Assembly: GCF_001278035.1 (NCBI RefSeq)
Contig: NZ_CP009452.1
Span: 1,955,501-2,019,500, forward strand
DNA from: Sphingopyxis sp. 113P3
GTDB lineage: Bacteria; Pseudomonadota; Alphaproteobacteria; Sphingomonadales; Sphingomonadaceae
Direction: 5' to 3'
Length of the DNA stretch: 64,000 bases
Below, in pieces: positions 55,890 through 63,929 of the stretch. The notes beneath the pieces are model-generated. The model saw only the letters and a list, made by a program, of their open reading frames with translations, made no database searches and was not told the DNA's origin. A program made the position numbers and the translations under genes. Numbering within the stretch: the stretch's first letter is position 1; each line of letters opens with the position of its first letter.

Positions 55890-58256
55890 TTAGCCGCGCA
55901 GCCGGTCGATCGCCTGTGCGAGGGCGACATAGAGCTTCCCGATATCCGACGAGAGGAGCGTGACGCTGATCGCCGATCCGTCGCGCGCGCCCAGAAGCAG
56001 GCGGAGCATCGCCTCGAAATCGTGGATGAACTGATTGACCGCGGCATGGAAGCTGTCGTCGGCCTGATAAAGGCGCAGGATCTCCTTGGCCTCGCTGTTT
56101 TCGACCAGCTTGACAGCGCGCCGGGCAAAGACACCGCGGTCGCCTTTCAGATAGGCCTCCCAGGCCGCATCGCTGACCTCGCTCGACAAGATCTTGGTGA
56201 GGTCGATCGCGGTCGACTTCAACGCCTCGGTGAGCAGCCCGGCCTGTTTGGCGAGCGACTCGCGATCCGAGGCGGCGATCGCCTGATCGGCCTCGCGGGC
56301 GCGCTGCTCGACGCTCGCGCTGGTGTCGATGATCGTGATGAGCTGGCGCATCAACCGGTCGGCGGCGCCATTTGCTGCCTCGACTGCGCGCTGCGAGGCT
56401 TCCTCGATGGCGCTGAGCTGGGCCATGACCTCGGTCTTGAACGCCGCGTCGAGCGCCCCGGTCGCGGTCGCCTGCATCGCATCGCGCGCGCCGGCCACCA
56501 GCTTTTCGAGCGTCTGACGCGCCTCTTCGGCGGCGCTGTCGGCGGTTGTGCGCACCTCGCCCAGGGTCGCTATCATGCGCGCGCCGCCCTGCTCGGCAAA
56601 TTCATCGGCGCCCGCGCGCAGCTTCGCGAGCGCCTCATCGGCTTCAGCGAGCGAGGCATTGAGCCGCTCGGCGAGCGCCTGCTGGCTTTCGGCATGACCG
56701 GCCATCTTTTCTTCATTGGCCTTGAGCGTCGATTGGACAGCATTGACGTGCGAGAGCGTCGATTGCGCAACAAGCTCCGAAGCTTCGAGAATCGGCTTGA
56801 TCTGCGCCAGTGCGGTCTGCGTGGTCTGGCCGTGCGCGCCCATTCGGTCGAGCGCGCGCGGCAGTGTCTCGTCGAGCTCGCGCGTGACGGCATCGAGCGC
56901 GAGAAGGAGCGATTCGGCGTGGGTGATGAGCTCGCGCGCCGAACCATTGCCCTTGTGCACCTCGGTCATGAAGGCGGCGAGCTGGCCCTTCGTATCGTCG
57001 ATCGCCCGGCCGATGACGCCGGTGCTTGCCGAAACGCTGACGTCGAGAGTTTCGAGCTGCTGGCTCACCTCGGCGACATGCGCGCTGATACGCTCGGCAA
57101 GCGCTTCGCTCGCTGCGCCGTGGCCCGCGATCTGATCGCCGATCTCGGTGCCAGCGCTGCGCGCCGCGGCAAGCCGCGTGTCCATCTCGTCGGCCGCGGC
57201 GGCCACGCCCTCGCGAAATTGGCGCCACGTCGATTCGATCTTCTCGCCCATCGCTGCGACGGTTTCGTTCATTTCCTCGCGTGCAGATGCTGCAGAATTG
57301 GTGATCTGGGCGAGCGCTGTTCCGTGCGCGCCGGTCACCTGCGCCGAGGCGGCGAGCAGGCTCGCCTCGGCCTCCTTCGTGCGCTCCTGAAGCCCCGCGA
57401 TCGCATCGGAGATGCTCGCGGCCGAAGCTTCGCCGGTCTGCGCGGCCTTCGCTGCCTCTTCCGCGAGTGCGGCAAGCTTCGCCTCAAGGCTTGCACCTTG
57501 CTGGTGCGCGACGAGGCCCGCCTCGCGAAAATTGACGGCGAGACGCTGCGCGACATCATCGATTCGCGGCAGTCCGGCAAGGAGTCCGTCCATGCGCTGC
57601 ATCGCGACATCGCCCGATCGCGCCAGCTGGTCATTCGCATTCGCGATGACCGACGCATTGCTCGCGAGCTTGTCGCTGCTTTCGTGCAACCGGGCAACCG
57701 CATCCAGCCCGAGCTGCTGGACAATCTTCGCCTGTTCGGCGAGCTGCTTCTGCGCGTCGGCGAGGTGGAGACTGAGCGAATGCATCGACTGGCCGAGCGC
57801 CTGATTTTCATCGCGCAGCGCGGCCGCAACGCGTGCAAAGCGCGCCTGCTCGGAGCGGCTCGAGCGCAATGCCACCATCCAGAGCAGGAGAAGAAGGCTA
57901 AGCGGCATCGCGACCGTGGCGACAAGCGCGGGCCATTCGCTAAGCGCCGGCGCGCGCCGGAACCACAAGGTCGCGGCGCCGAGCGCGAAGCCGGTCCAGA
58001 TGAAGCCTGCTGCAACGAGCATTACCGGGAGACGCTCGCGCCAGGGCGAGGGGGAGGCGGACGCCTCCTCGCTTTCGTCCTCAACCAGCGCCGAACGGTC
58101 GAGCCAGCCGCGCTCGGCAGGCGCGTCTTCCATCGCGGACGGTTCCGCGGGCGGCAGGCTGTCAGGCGCAGCCGCTTCGGCGGACGCCGTCTCGTCCGCA
58201 CCTTGGCTTGCCTCGGAATTCCGCCACAAACCGACGATCTTCTTTTCCCCCGTCAT
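55890..58256 (-). CDS. Large membrane-anchored coiled-coil protein of unknown function
   Basis: A 788-residue protein. An acidic, disordered N-terminus (about 1-70) is followed by two membrane segments (about 76-97 and 105-127) and then some 500 residues of Ala/Glu/Gln-rich helices with MCP- or apolipoprotein-like heptads. A more compact C-terminal domain (about 670-788) contains WEAYLKGDRGVFARRAVKL and FHAAVNQFIHDFEAMLRLLL. It resembles the cytoplasmic rod of a chemoreceptor but lacks a recognisable signalling hairpin tip. It is divergent from the Hpt-like gene, 69 bases away. A structural or polar scaffold role is possible but unproven. Confidence 0.8.
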   Translation of the reverse strand: MTGEKKIVGLWRNSEASQGADETASAEAAAPDSLPPAEPSAMEDAPAERGWLDRSALVEDESEEASASPSPWRERLPVMLVAAGFIWTGFALGAATLWFRRAPALSEWPALVATVAMPLSLLLLLWMVALRSSRSEQARFARVAAALRDENQALGQSMHSLSLHLADAQKQLAEQAKIVQQLGLDAVARLHESSDKLASNASVIANANDQLARSGDVAMQRMDGLLAGLPRIDDVAQRLAVNFREAGLVAHQQGASLEAKLAALAEEAAKAAQTGEASAASISDAIAGLQERTKEAEASLLAASAQVTGAHGTALAQITNSAASAREEMNETVAAMGEKIESTWRQFREGVAAAADEMDTRLAAARSAGTEIGDQIAGHGAASEALAERISAHVAEVSQQLETLDVSVSASTGVIGRAIDDTKGQLAAFMTEVHKGNGSARELITHAESLLLALDAVTRELDETLPRALDRMGAHGQTTQTALAQIKPILEASELVAQSTLSHVNAVQSTLKANEEKMAGHAESQQALAERLNASLAEADEALAKLRAGADEFAEQGGARMIATLGEVRTTADSAAEEARQTLEKLVAGARDAMQATATGALDAAFKTEVMAQLSAIEEASQRAVEAANGAADRLMRQLITIIDTSASVEQRAREADQAIAASDRESLAKQAGLLTEALKSTAIDLTKILSSEVSDAAWEAYLKGDRGVFARRAVKLVENSEAKEILRLYQADDSFHAAVNQFIHDFEAMLRLLLGARDGSAISVTLLSSDIGKLYVALAQAIDRLRG

Positions 58257-58325
58257 GCCACCATCTTACCTATCATTCGCGCCGGGCGAAACGGAAACTT
58301 AACCCTGTTGTGACAGGGCTGTGGA

Positions 58326-58622
58326 ATGTCTTTCGACAGTGGCCCCCTCGACCGGTATCTGAGCGCCGCAGTCGGCGACGATCCGGCGATCGCGCTTGAC
58401 CTTCGCGGCGCCTTCAAGGCCAGCGCGTGCGACCTCAGCGATCTCATGCGGCGCGCCCGCTGTGACGCGAACTGGCATATTGCGGCGCTCCGTCTCAAGG
58501 GACTTGCTGCCACTTTCGGTATCATTCCGCTGATCGAACTTGCCGAAGAGGCGATGGCCGGCGCGCCGGGTGACCCCGCCGTGCTGCGGCAGATCAATAA
58601 GGCGATCGACAGCCTCGCCTAG
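58326..58622 (+). CDS. Hpt-like protein without the canonical histidine
   Basis: A 98-residue helical protein whose centre, WHIAALRLKGLAATFGIIPLIELAEEA, follows the histidine phosphotransfer (Hpt) consensus A-H-x-L-K-G-x-x-x-x-x-G. The phosphoacceptor His is replaced by L55, and the nearest His (H51) is four residues earlier. It may therefore bind a receiver or kinase without carrying phosphate. It starts 69 bases from the divergent coiled-coil gene. A CCCTGT-TGTG-ACAGGG hairpin (58303-58318) sits just before the start. Confidence 0.65.
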   Translation: MSFDSGPLDRYLSAAVGDDPAIALDLRGAFKASACDLSDLMRRARCDANWHIAALRLKGLAATFGIIPLIELAEEAMAGAPGDPAVLRQINKAIDSLA

Positions 58623-58791
58623 GCGCTGCGCGACAAACCGGGTTCAATCCCCGTTCAGCCGCGTCCTGACATTCCCAATATCGACCACGGCCGTCTTGCC
58701 TTGGCAACGCTTGCGGTTTAGCCGCGTTACCGAACCGCGGCCGGACCGGCGATTGCTGGGCAAGGCGGCCGATTCAAAGGAGAGTTTCACG

Positions 58792-60096
58792 ATGATCAAG
58801 CGTTTTCGCCCGATGCCCGCGACGGCGATGGCCGCTGTGCTAGGCTTCGCGATGATGACGACCGCCGCCGCTCCCGCGGCTGCGCGCGAAAAGCCGAAAA
58901 AGGAAGAGGCGGCCAAGGGCCCCCAGCTTGACCCTAGCAAGGATTTCAGACCCTTTGCCCAGAAGATGGATGCCGCCTTCAAGAAGAAGGACGCGGCGGC
59001 TCTTCAGGCCGCGATCACCGAGGGGCAGGGCGCGGCCACGACGAACGACGACAAATATTATCTTGGCTTCTTCACCTTGCAGCTTGGCATCCTGAACAAG
59101 GATCAGGCGCTTCAGGAGCAGGGCCTAAACACAGCGCTTGAGTCGGGGCTTGTGCCTGCGGCAGACGCGGCGATCTATAATTTCTTCGCTGGCCAGTTCG
59201 CCTATCAGAAGAAGGATTATGCGAAGGCGGCGCAGCGGCTTGAGGCCGCACGTGCAGCCGGGTCGACCGAGCCTGCGCTCGCCGACGCACTCCTCGACAG
59301 CTATGCAAAATCGGGCCAGACCGACAAGGCAGTCGCCTTTGCAAAGGAAAATATCACGACAATGCTCGCCGCGGGCCAGCGGCCCTCCGAGCAGATGTTC
59401 GTGATCCCCGCGCGCGCCTTGCAGGAAGCGAACCGTACTGAAGAGATGCTCGATCTGCTTGCGCTGCGTGTCCAATCCTATCCGACGCCGCAGATCTGGC
59501 ACCAGACGCTGATGATCGCCATTCGCGGTGCCGACAAGGAGCGCACGCTCGATACGCTAAGGCTGATGCGTGCGACGAACTCGCTGCTGGAGCGCAGCGA
59601 ATATGCGGAATATGCGGCGCTTGCATCGCAAGCGGCGCTGCCGGGAGAGGTCGTTGCAGTCATCCGCGAGGGCAAGGCGAAGCGGGTCATCCCGGCTGCC
59701 GACGCCGATCTCGATGAGCTCGCCAAGACCCAGGCCGAGCGCGCGGGCGATGAAGAATCGACCCTCGCGGCCTATGCCAAGAAGCCCGCGACGCTTTCGA
59801 ATCCGAAGGTCGCCGGCGTGACCGGCGATGCGCTCGTCGGCTATGGCCGCGCCGCTGAGGCCATCCCGCTCTATCAGGCAGCGCTGAGCGCAGGCGGCGA
59901 CAAGGACCTGTGGACCTATCGCCTCGCTGTTGCGCAGGCGATGACCGGGGACGCGGCCGCCGCGAAGGCCAGCTTCGGGCAGGTCACCGGCCCGCGCAAG
60001 CCGCTTGCCAAATTCTGGCTCGCCAAGCTCAACGCCGATGCGGCGCCGGCCGCTGCACCCGCGCCCGCCGCCGCCCAGCCCGCCACCGGCGGCTGA
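58792..60096 (+). CDS. Exported TPR-like repeat protein
   Basis: A 434-residue protein with a signal peptide (about 1-32, ending AAAPAAA). A Lys/Glu-rich linker follows, then helical repeats in TPR style (YNFFAGQFAYQKKDYAKAAQRLEAARAAG; ALVGYGRAAEAIPLYQAALSAGGDKDLWTYRLAVAQAMTGDAAAA). The tail is Ala/Pro-rich. It is probably a periplasmic scaffold; I cannot assign a partner. AAAGGAGAG precedes the ATG. A strong bidirectional terminator follows. Confidence 0.8.
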   Translation: MIKRFRPMPATAMAAVLGFAMMTTAAAPAAAREKPKKEEAAKGPQLDPSKDFRPFAQKMDAAFKKKDAAALQAAITEGQGAATTNDDKYYLGFFTLQLGILNKDQALQEQGLNTALESGLVPAADAAIYNFFAGQFAYQKKDYAKAAQRLEAARAAGSTEPALADALLDSYAKSGQTDKAVAFAKENITTMLAAGQRPSEQMFVIPARALQEANRTEEMLDLLALRVQSYPTPQIWHQTLMIAIRGADKERTLDTLRLMRATNSLLERSEYAEYAALASQAALPGEVVAVIREGKAKRVIPAADADLDELAKTQAERAGDEESTLAAYAKKPATLSNPKVAGVTGDALVGYGRAAEAIPLYQAALSAGGDKDLWTYRLAVAQAMTGDAAAAKASFGQVTGPRKPLAKFWLAKLNADAAPAAAPAPAAAQPATGG

Positions 60097-60113
60097 TCGG
60101 CAGACAAGCCAAG

Positions 60114-60151
60114 AAAAAAGGGCGCCGTTCTTGTGAGCGGCGCCCTTTTTT
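60114..60151. terminator. Strong bidirectional intrinsic terminator
   Basis: A perfect 14-bp stem (AAAAAAGGGCGCCG, 60114-60127, with 60138-60151) flanked by its own A and T runs, so it works on both strands. It separates the TPR gene (stop 60096) from the convergent Lrp/AsnC gene (stop 60176). Confidence 0.93.
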
Positions 60152-60175
60152 CGTCTGGTTCGCGTAGACTAACCG

Positions 60176-60649
60176 TCAGGCCTCAACCGGTATCCCGGCG
60201 AGCTGCTTTGCCGTGCGAATGGTCAGTGACGTCTTGACGCTCGTCACATTGGGCGCCGAGGTCAGATGCGCGGTGAGGAAGGACTGGAAGCTTTGCAGGT
60301 CGCGCGCGACGACTTTCAGCAGAAAGTCGATTTCGCCGTTGAGCATGTAGCATTCGCGAACCTCGGGCAGGCCGCCGACATAATCCTCGAACGCCTGAAG
60401 GTCGGCTTCGGCCTGGCTGCGCAGGCTGACCATGGCAAAAACGGTGATCCCGTACCCCAGCTTCGCTGCGTCGAGATCGGCATGATAGGAACGGATCACG
60501 CCCGACTCCTCGAGCGCGCGCACGCGGCGCAGGCAAGGCGGCGCGGTCAATCCGACCATTTGAGCGAGCTCGACGTTGGTCATTCGCCCATTTTTCTGCA
60601 GTTCGCTCAAGATCTGCAAATCGATCTGATCGAATTTTTGGCTCGCCAT
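60176..60649 (-). CDS. Lrp/AsnC family transcriptional regulator
   Basis: A 157-residue regulator. The N-terminal helix-turn-helix (DLQILSELQKNGRMTNVELAQMVGLTAPPCLRRVRALE) is followed by an AsnC/RAM ligand-binding domain (about 65-150: VFAMVSLRSQAEADLQAFE, CYMLNGEIDFLLKVVARD, SVKTSLTIRT). The APPCLRRV sequence is typical of Lrp-type proteins that sense amino acids. Start at 60649 (MASQKFDQID). It is divergent from the DUF2336-PAS gene across an AT-rich 183-bp region that could carry its own binding sites. Confidence 0.92.
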   Translation of the reverse strand: MASQKFDQIDLQILSELQKNGRMTNVELAQMVGLTAPPCLRRVRALEESGVIRSYHADLDAAKLGYGITVFAMVSLRSQAEADLQAFEDYVGGLPEVRECYMLNGEIDFLLKVVARDLQSFQSFLTAHLTSAPNVTSVKTSLTIRTAKQLAGIPVEA

Positions 60650-60832
60650 TTTGTAACTTCCGCTTCCCAATCTCGCGGGAGACCATAATTATATTTCAGG
60701 CGATTGCAATTGTCCCACAATGCGACGACAGGGTTAACGCGCTTTCATGACCAGCGGATTCACGCTAGCCGGTAATTCTACGCTAACCAATGAAACTGGG
60801 TGTGGGGCCTGCTTTGCGTGACTGCTGACTCA

Positions 60833-62452
60833 ATGATCGCAACGATCTTGCGCCAGACTCCGGCCGACCGCCGGGCGCGTATTGCTGCCTGGCGTCAGCT
60901 CTCCGATATTCTGGCGCAGCGCGGCAATCAACTGGCTGATGAGGATGTGCGCCGCGCGCTCCACGCGCTCGCGGTGCTGCGGCCTGAAGTTCCCGAGAAG
61001 GTGCGCCGCGATTGCGCGCGCGCGCTGGCCCGCCATGGCCGCTTCGCCCCATTGGTGGCGCTTTATGCCAATGATGTACCCGCCGTGTCGGTCGCAATGA
61101 TGCGCGAGGCGCGCCTTTCTGAGGATGACTGGCTCGCGGTGCTGCCGGCAACGAACCCGATGGCGCGCTCGGTTCTTGCCGGGAGGGGCGACCTGCCCGA
61201 TCCGGTGCAGCGCGCGCTCGCGGCGCTTGGCAGCGCTTCGGTCGCGCTGCCGCAACCCCCGGCCGCTGCGGAAGAGGCAAAAGATGACGCCGCGCCCAGT
61301 CAGATCAGCGAGTTGGTGCGGCGGATCGACAAGTTCCAGTCGAGCCGAGGCCAGCCGCTCGGTCCGCGGCCTGCGGCGCCCCGGCTTCGTGCGAAGGAGC
61401 GCGAGGGCTTCTTGTTCGAGACCGGCCCGGACGGCGTCATTCACTGGGTCGAAGGCATTGCGCGCGGTGCGATCGTGGGGCTCTCGATCGCCGAGGCGGC
61501 CTTTGGGGGTGAGCCCGGCGTCGATGGCGTCGCAGCCGGGGCTTTTCGGCAGCGCGCCGAAATGATCAACGCGCGGCTCATTCTCGAGGGCGGCGCCGAG
61601 GAAGCCGGCGAATGGCGCTTCTCGGCCTTGCCTTGGTTTGAGCCCGCGACCGGACAATTCAGGGGTTATCGGGGGAGCGCGCGGCGACCGCGAAGCAACG
61701 AGACGCCTTATCGCGCGGCGAGCGGCGATGCTGCGGGCGACTCCATTCGTCAGTTGATCCACGAACTTCGCAGCCCCCTCAATGCGATTTCGGGGTTTGC
61801 CCAGATCCTATCAGGGCAGATGTTTGGCCCGGTCAGTCAATCCTATCGGCGAATGGCGCAGACGATCGTTGCCGATGCTGCGGCCGTGCAGGCGATCATC
61901 GACGATCTCGAAACGGCTGCGCGCTCAAGCGCCAACCCCTCTTCCGAAGCCGGGGCAGGCGAGGCGGAAGCCGATATTGCTGCCATCGTCACCCAGGTCG
62001 AGTCTGACCTTGGCGGATTGCTCGACGATCATCAGGTGAGCGTGAGCATCACGCGCATCGGCGGGCCTTTCCGCGCACGGACCAGCGACGCTGACGCGCG
62101 GCGCATGGTCGGCCGTCTCGTCACCGCGCTGGTCGATGTGTCCGAGCCCGGCGCAGCCGTCATTGGCCAGCTCGTGACCGATCCCGAGCATGACGACATG
62201 CTGCAACTGCGCATCGTGCGCCCCACCGCAATCCGCTCTGCAACGGCCGCCGAACTGCTTGACCCTGGATATAGTCCCGAGGGCGAGGCGCCGGGCGCGG
62301 CGATCCTGAGCCTCGGCTTTTCGCTTCGCCTCGTCGACAGCCTCGCGCGCGCCGCGGGCGGACGACTCGATATCGGGCACAATGCCTTGACCTTGCACCT
62401 TCGCTCCGCCAACCCGGCGAAGGCGGAAAAGGACGCGTCGCAGGGCGACTAG
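60833..62452 (+). CDS. DUF2336-PAS-DHp protein with a degenerate kinase ATPase region
   Basis: A 539-residue soluble protein (GTG at 60800 would add 11 residues). The N-terminus has DUF2336-like helical repeats (about 20-135: DCARALARHGRFAPLVALYANDVPAVSVAMM, LPATNPMARSVLAGRGDLPDPVQRALAALG). A PAS-like domain follows (about 190-285), then a canonical HisKA segment with H310 in LIHELRSPLNAISGFAQIL. The region where an ATPase belongs (about 400-525) has no N-box Asn and no G1/G2 glycine boxes. It could be phosphorylated by another kinase or act as a scaffold. Its layout parallels the coupled pair at 37002-39358. Confidence 0.82.
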   Translation: MIATILRQTPADRRARIAAWRQLSDILAQRGNQLADEDVRRALHALAVLRPEVPEKVRRDCARALARHGRFAPLVALYANDVPAVSVAMMREARLSEDDWLAVLPATNPMARSVLAGRGDLPDPVQRALAALGSASVALPQPPAAAEEAKDDAAPSQISELVRRIDKFQSSRGQPLGPRPAAPRLRAKEREGFLFETGPDGVIHWVEGIARGAIVGLSIAEAAFGGEPGVDGVAAGAFRQRAEMINARLILEGGAEEAGEWRFSALPWFEPATGQFRGYRGSARRPRSNETPYRAASGDAAGDSIRQLIHELRSPLNAISGFAQILSGQMFGPVSQSYRRMAQTIVADAAAVQAIIDDLETAARSSANPSSEAGAGEAEADIAAIVTQVESDLGGLLDDHQVSVSITRIGGPFRARTSDADARRMVGRLVTALVDVSEPGAAVIGQLVTDPEHDDMLQLRIVRPTAIRSATAAELLDPGYSPEGEAPGAAILSLGFSLRLVDSLARAAGGRLDIGHNALTLHLRSANPAKAEKDASQGD

Positions 62453-62481
62453 TCCGAAAGAATGCATGGGGGAAGAGAGCG

Positions 62482-63504
62482 GTGCAGCCGGCGGGCAATT
62501 TGTTCAATGTTCCGCAGGCGTCCGATCTGGTGAGGCTCGCGGACGGCGAGCGCCCGCGTTTCTGGGTGACTATCGACACCGAAGAGGATTTCGACTGGTC
62601 CCAACCCTTCAGCTGTACCGCCTATTCGCTTGGATCGGTCCCTGCGCTCGCCGAGTGCCAGGCCTATTTCGAGCGCGCCAGCGTGCAGCCCATCTATCTG
62701 GTCGACTGGCCCATCGTCACCGATGACCGCGCCCACGACATATTGGGCCGCGCGGCGCAGGAGGGGCGCTGCGAGATCGGGGCGCAGCTTCACCCCTGGG
62801 TCAATCCCCCCCACGAGGAGGAGGTGAACGAGAAAAACAGCTACACCGGAAATCTGCCGCGCGCCCTGCAACGCGCCAAGATGACACGGCTGCGCGACGC
62901 GATCCGCGACCGCTTCGGTGCTGCACCGCTCGCCTACCGGGCCGGTCGCTACGGCTTGGGCGCCGATACCGCGGCGCTCCTTGCTGAACTTGGTTTTCGG
63001 TGCGACACCTCAGTGCGCGCGGGTTTTGACTATCGCGCGGGTCACGGCCCCGACTATCGCGCGGCGCCGCTTCATCCCTGGTGGGTCGAGACAGATGCGG
63101 GCGCGGTCCTCGAAATCCCCGTGACGACGGTCTTTGGCGGCCTCCTCGGACGCCTGGGACCGTCGGTCTATCATCGCCTCGAGCAGAGCGGTGCGCGCGC
63201 TGCGCTCGCGCGCTTTGGGTTTGTCGAGCGGATCGCGCTCACCCCCGAGGGCATTCCCGCCGAGCGCGCGCTCGAGGCGATCGACATCGCGATTGCCCAG
63301 CAGCTGCCCGTGCTCAACTTCTCCTTCCATTCGCCATCGCTGCAACCGGGAAACACGCCCTATGTGCGCGATGCTGCCGATCTGGAACATTTCTATCGCT
63401 GGTGGGATATGGTCCTTGATCATCTCGCGCGCCGCGGCATTGAGGCGGCGACCGCCGCCGGGATCATCGCAATGGCCGAGCGCGCAAAGCCGCCGATTGC
63501 GTGA
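62482..63504 (+). CDS. Polysaccharide deacetylase family protein
   Basis: A 340-residue NodB-fold protein starting at GTG 62482, with no signal peptide. The metal/catalytic aspartates are in WVTIDTEEDFDW, the metal-binding His block in GAQLHPWVNPP, and FRAGRYGLG-type and NFSFHSPSL segments follow. Related WalW-like proteins occur near glycan synthesis genes. None is adjacent here. The substrate (N-acetylated glycan or peptidoglycan-like) is not determined. It begins 29 bases after the PAS-DHp gene, possibly in one transcript. Confidence 0.85.
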   Translation: MQPAGNLFNVPQASDLVRLADGERPRFWVTIDTEEDFDWSQPFSCTAYSLGSVPALAECQAYFERASVQPIYLVDWPIVTDDRAHDILGRAAQEGRCEIGAQLHPWVNPPHEEEVNEKNSYTGNLPRALQRAKMTRLRDAIRDRFGAAPLAYRAGRYGLGADTAALLAELGFRCDTSVRAGFDYRAGHGPDYRAAPLHPWWVETDAGAVLEIPVTTVFGGLLGRLGPSVYHRLEQSGARAALARFGFVERIALTPEGIPAERALEAIDIAIAQQLPVLNFSFHSPSLQPGNTPYVRDAADLEHFYRWWDMVLDHLARRGIEAATAAGIIAMAERAKPPIA

Positions 63505-63510
63505 AGCGGC

Positions 63511-63539
63511 TTGCCAATGCGGCGCGGCCTCCGCTATCG
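63511..63539 (+). promoter_or_regulatory. Probable tRNA promoter
   Basis: TTGCCA (63511-63516) and CTATCG (63534-63539), separated by 17 bases, lie about 17 bases before the mature tRNA end. They resemble housekeeping -35 and -10 elements. The match is moderate and chosen by position. Confidence 0.4.
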
Positions 63540-63555
63540 CGCGTTGACCCCTCGG

Positions 63556-63631
63556 GGGCCTGTAGCTCAATGGTTAGAGCTGGCCGCTCATAACGGCTAG
63601 GTTGCGGGTTCGAGTCCTGCCGGGCCCACCA
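63556..63631 (+). tRNA. tRNA with anticodon CAT (probably tRNA-Ile2, possibly elongator tRNA-Met)
   Basis: A 76-nt cloverleaf with encoded CCA. The acceptor is GGGCCTG with CGGGCCC; the D-arm is GCTC-AATGGTTA-GAGC; the anticodon stem is GGCCG/CGGCT with loop CTCATAA (anticodon CAT); the T-arm is GCGGG-TTCGAGT-CCTGC. The short eight-base D-loop is shared with E. coli tRNA-Ile2 (read AUA after lysidine modification) rather than elongator tRNA-Met, whose loop is longer. It is not an initiator type. Confidence 0.9.
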
Positions 63632-63662
63632 TTCTCCCTGCCGGGGGAGGCCCGTGCCGCTT

Positions 63663-63929
63663 CTACCCCGCTCCCTTCAGCGCGATCACGTCGCCATGCG
63701 CATCCGCCTCGCCCGCGGCCGCGGCCGCGGCCAGCATATGATCATGCTCGGCAAAGACCCGTTCGATATCCTCGCGCTTTTCAAAGATAAGCTTCGCAAC
63801 GCCCGCCGTCATGCCGCCCTCTTCGCCGACCCGGCCGAGGACGCTCGCCAGGTCGGCAAGCGTCGCGCGTTCAGGGGTGGGGTGAAGACCGCCCTTGTCG
63901 TCGCGATAGGCTGTGCATTCGATTGCCAT
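63663..63929 (-). CDS. Small hypothetical protein
   Basis: An 88-residue soluble protein (MAIECTAYRDDKGGLHPTPERATLADLASVLGR..., then KLIFEKREDIERVFAEHDHML). It has a short beta-like N-terminus, a long helix and an Ala-rich C-terminus. Upstream ATGs at 63938 and 63986 are in frame, and no ribosome binding site separates them clearly. I recognise no domain. It converges on the tRNA gene. Confidence 0.6.
   Translation of the reverse strand: MAIECTAYRDDKGGLHPTPERATLADLASVLGRVGEEGGMTAGVAKLIFEKREDIERVFAEHDHMLAAAAAAGEADAHGDVIALKGAG

Noticed and set aside
55878-58313. An 811-codon frame antisense to the coiled-coil gene
   Set aside because: The opposite strand has a clear membrane and heptad pattern with sensible codon use. 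The antisense product is Arg/Leu/Gly/Asp repeat-like without a start signal.
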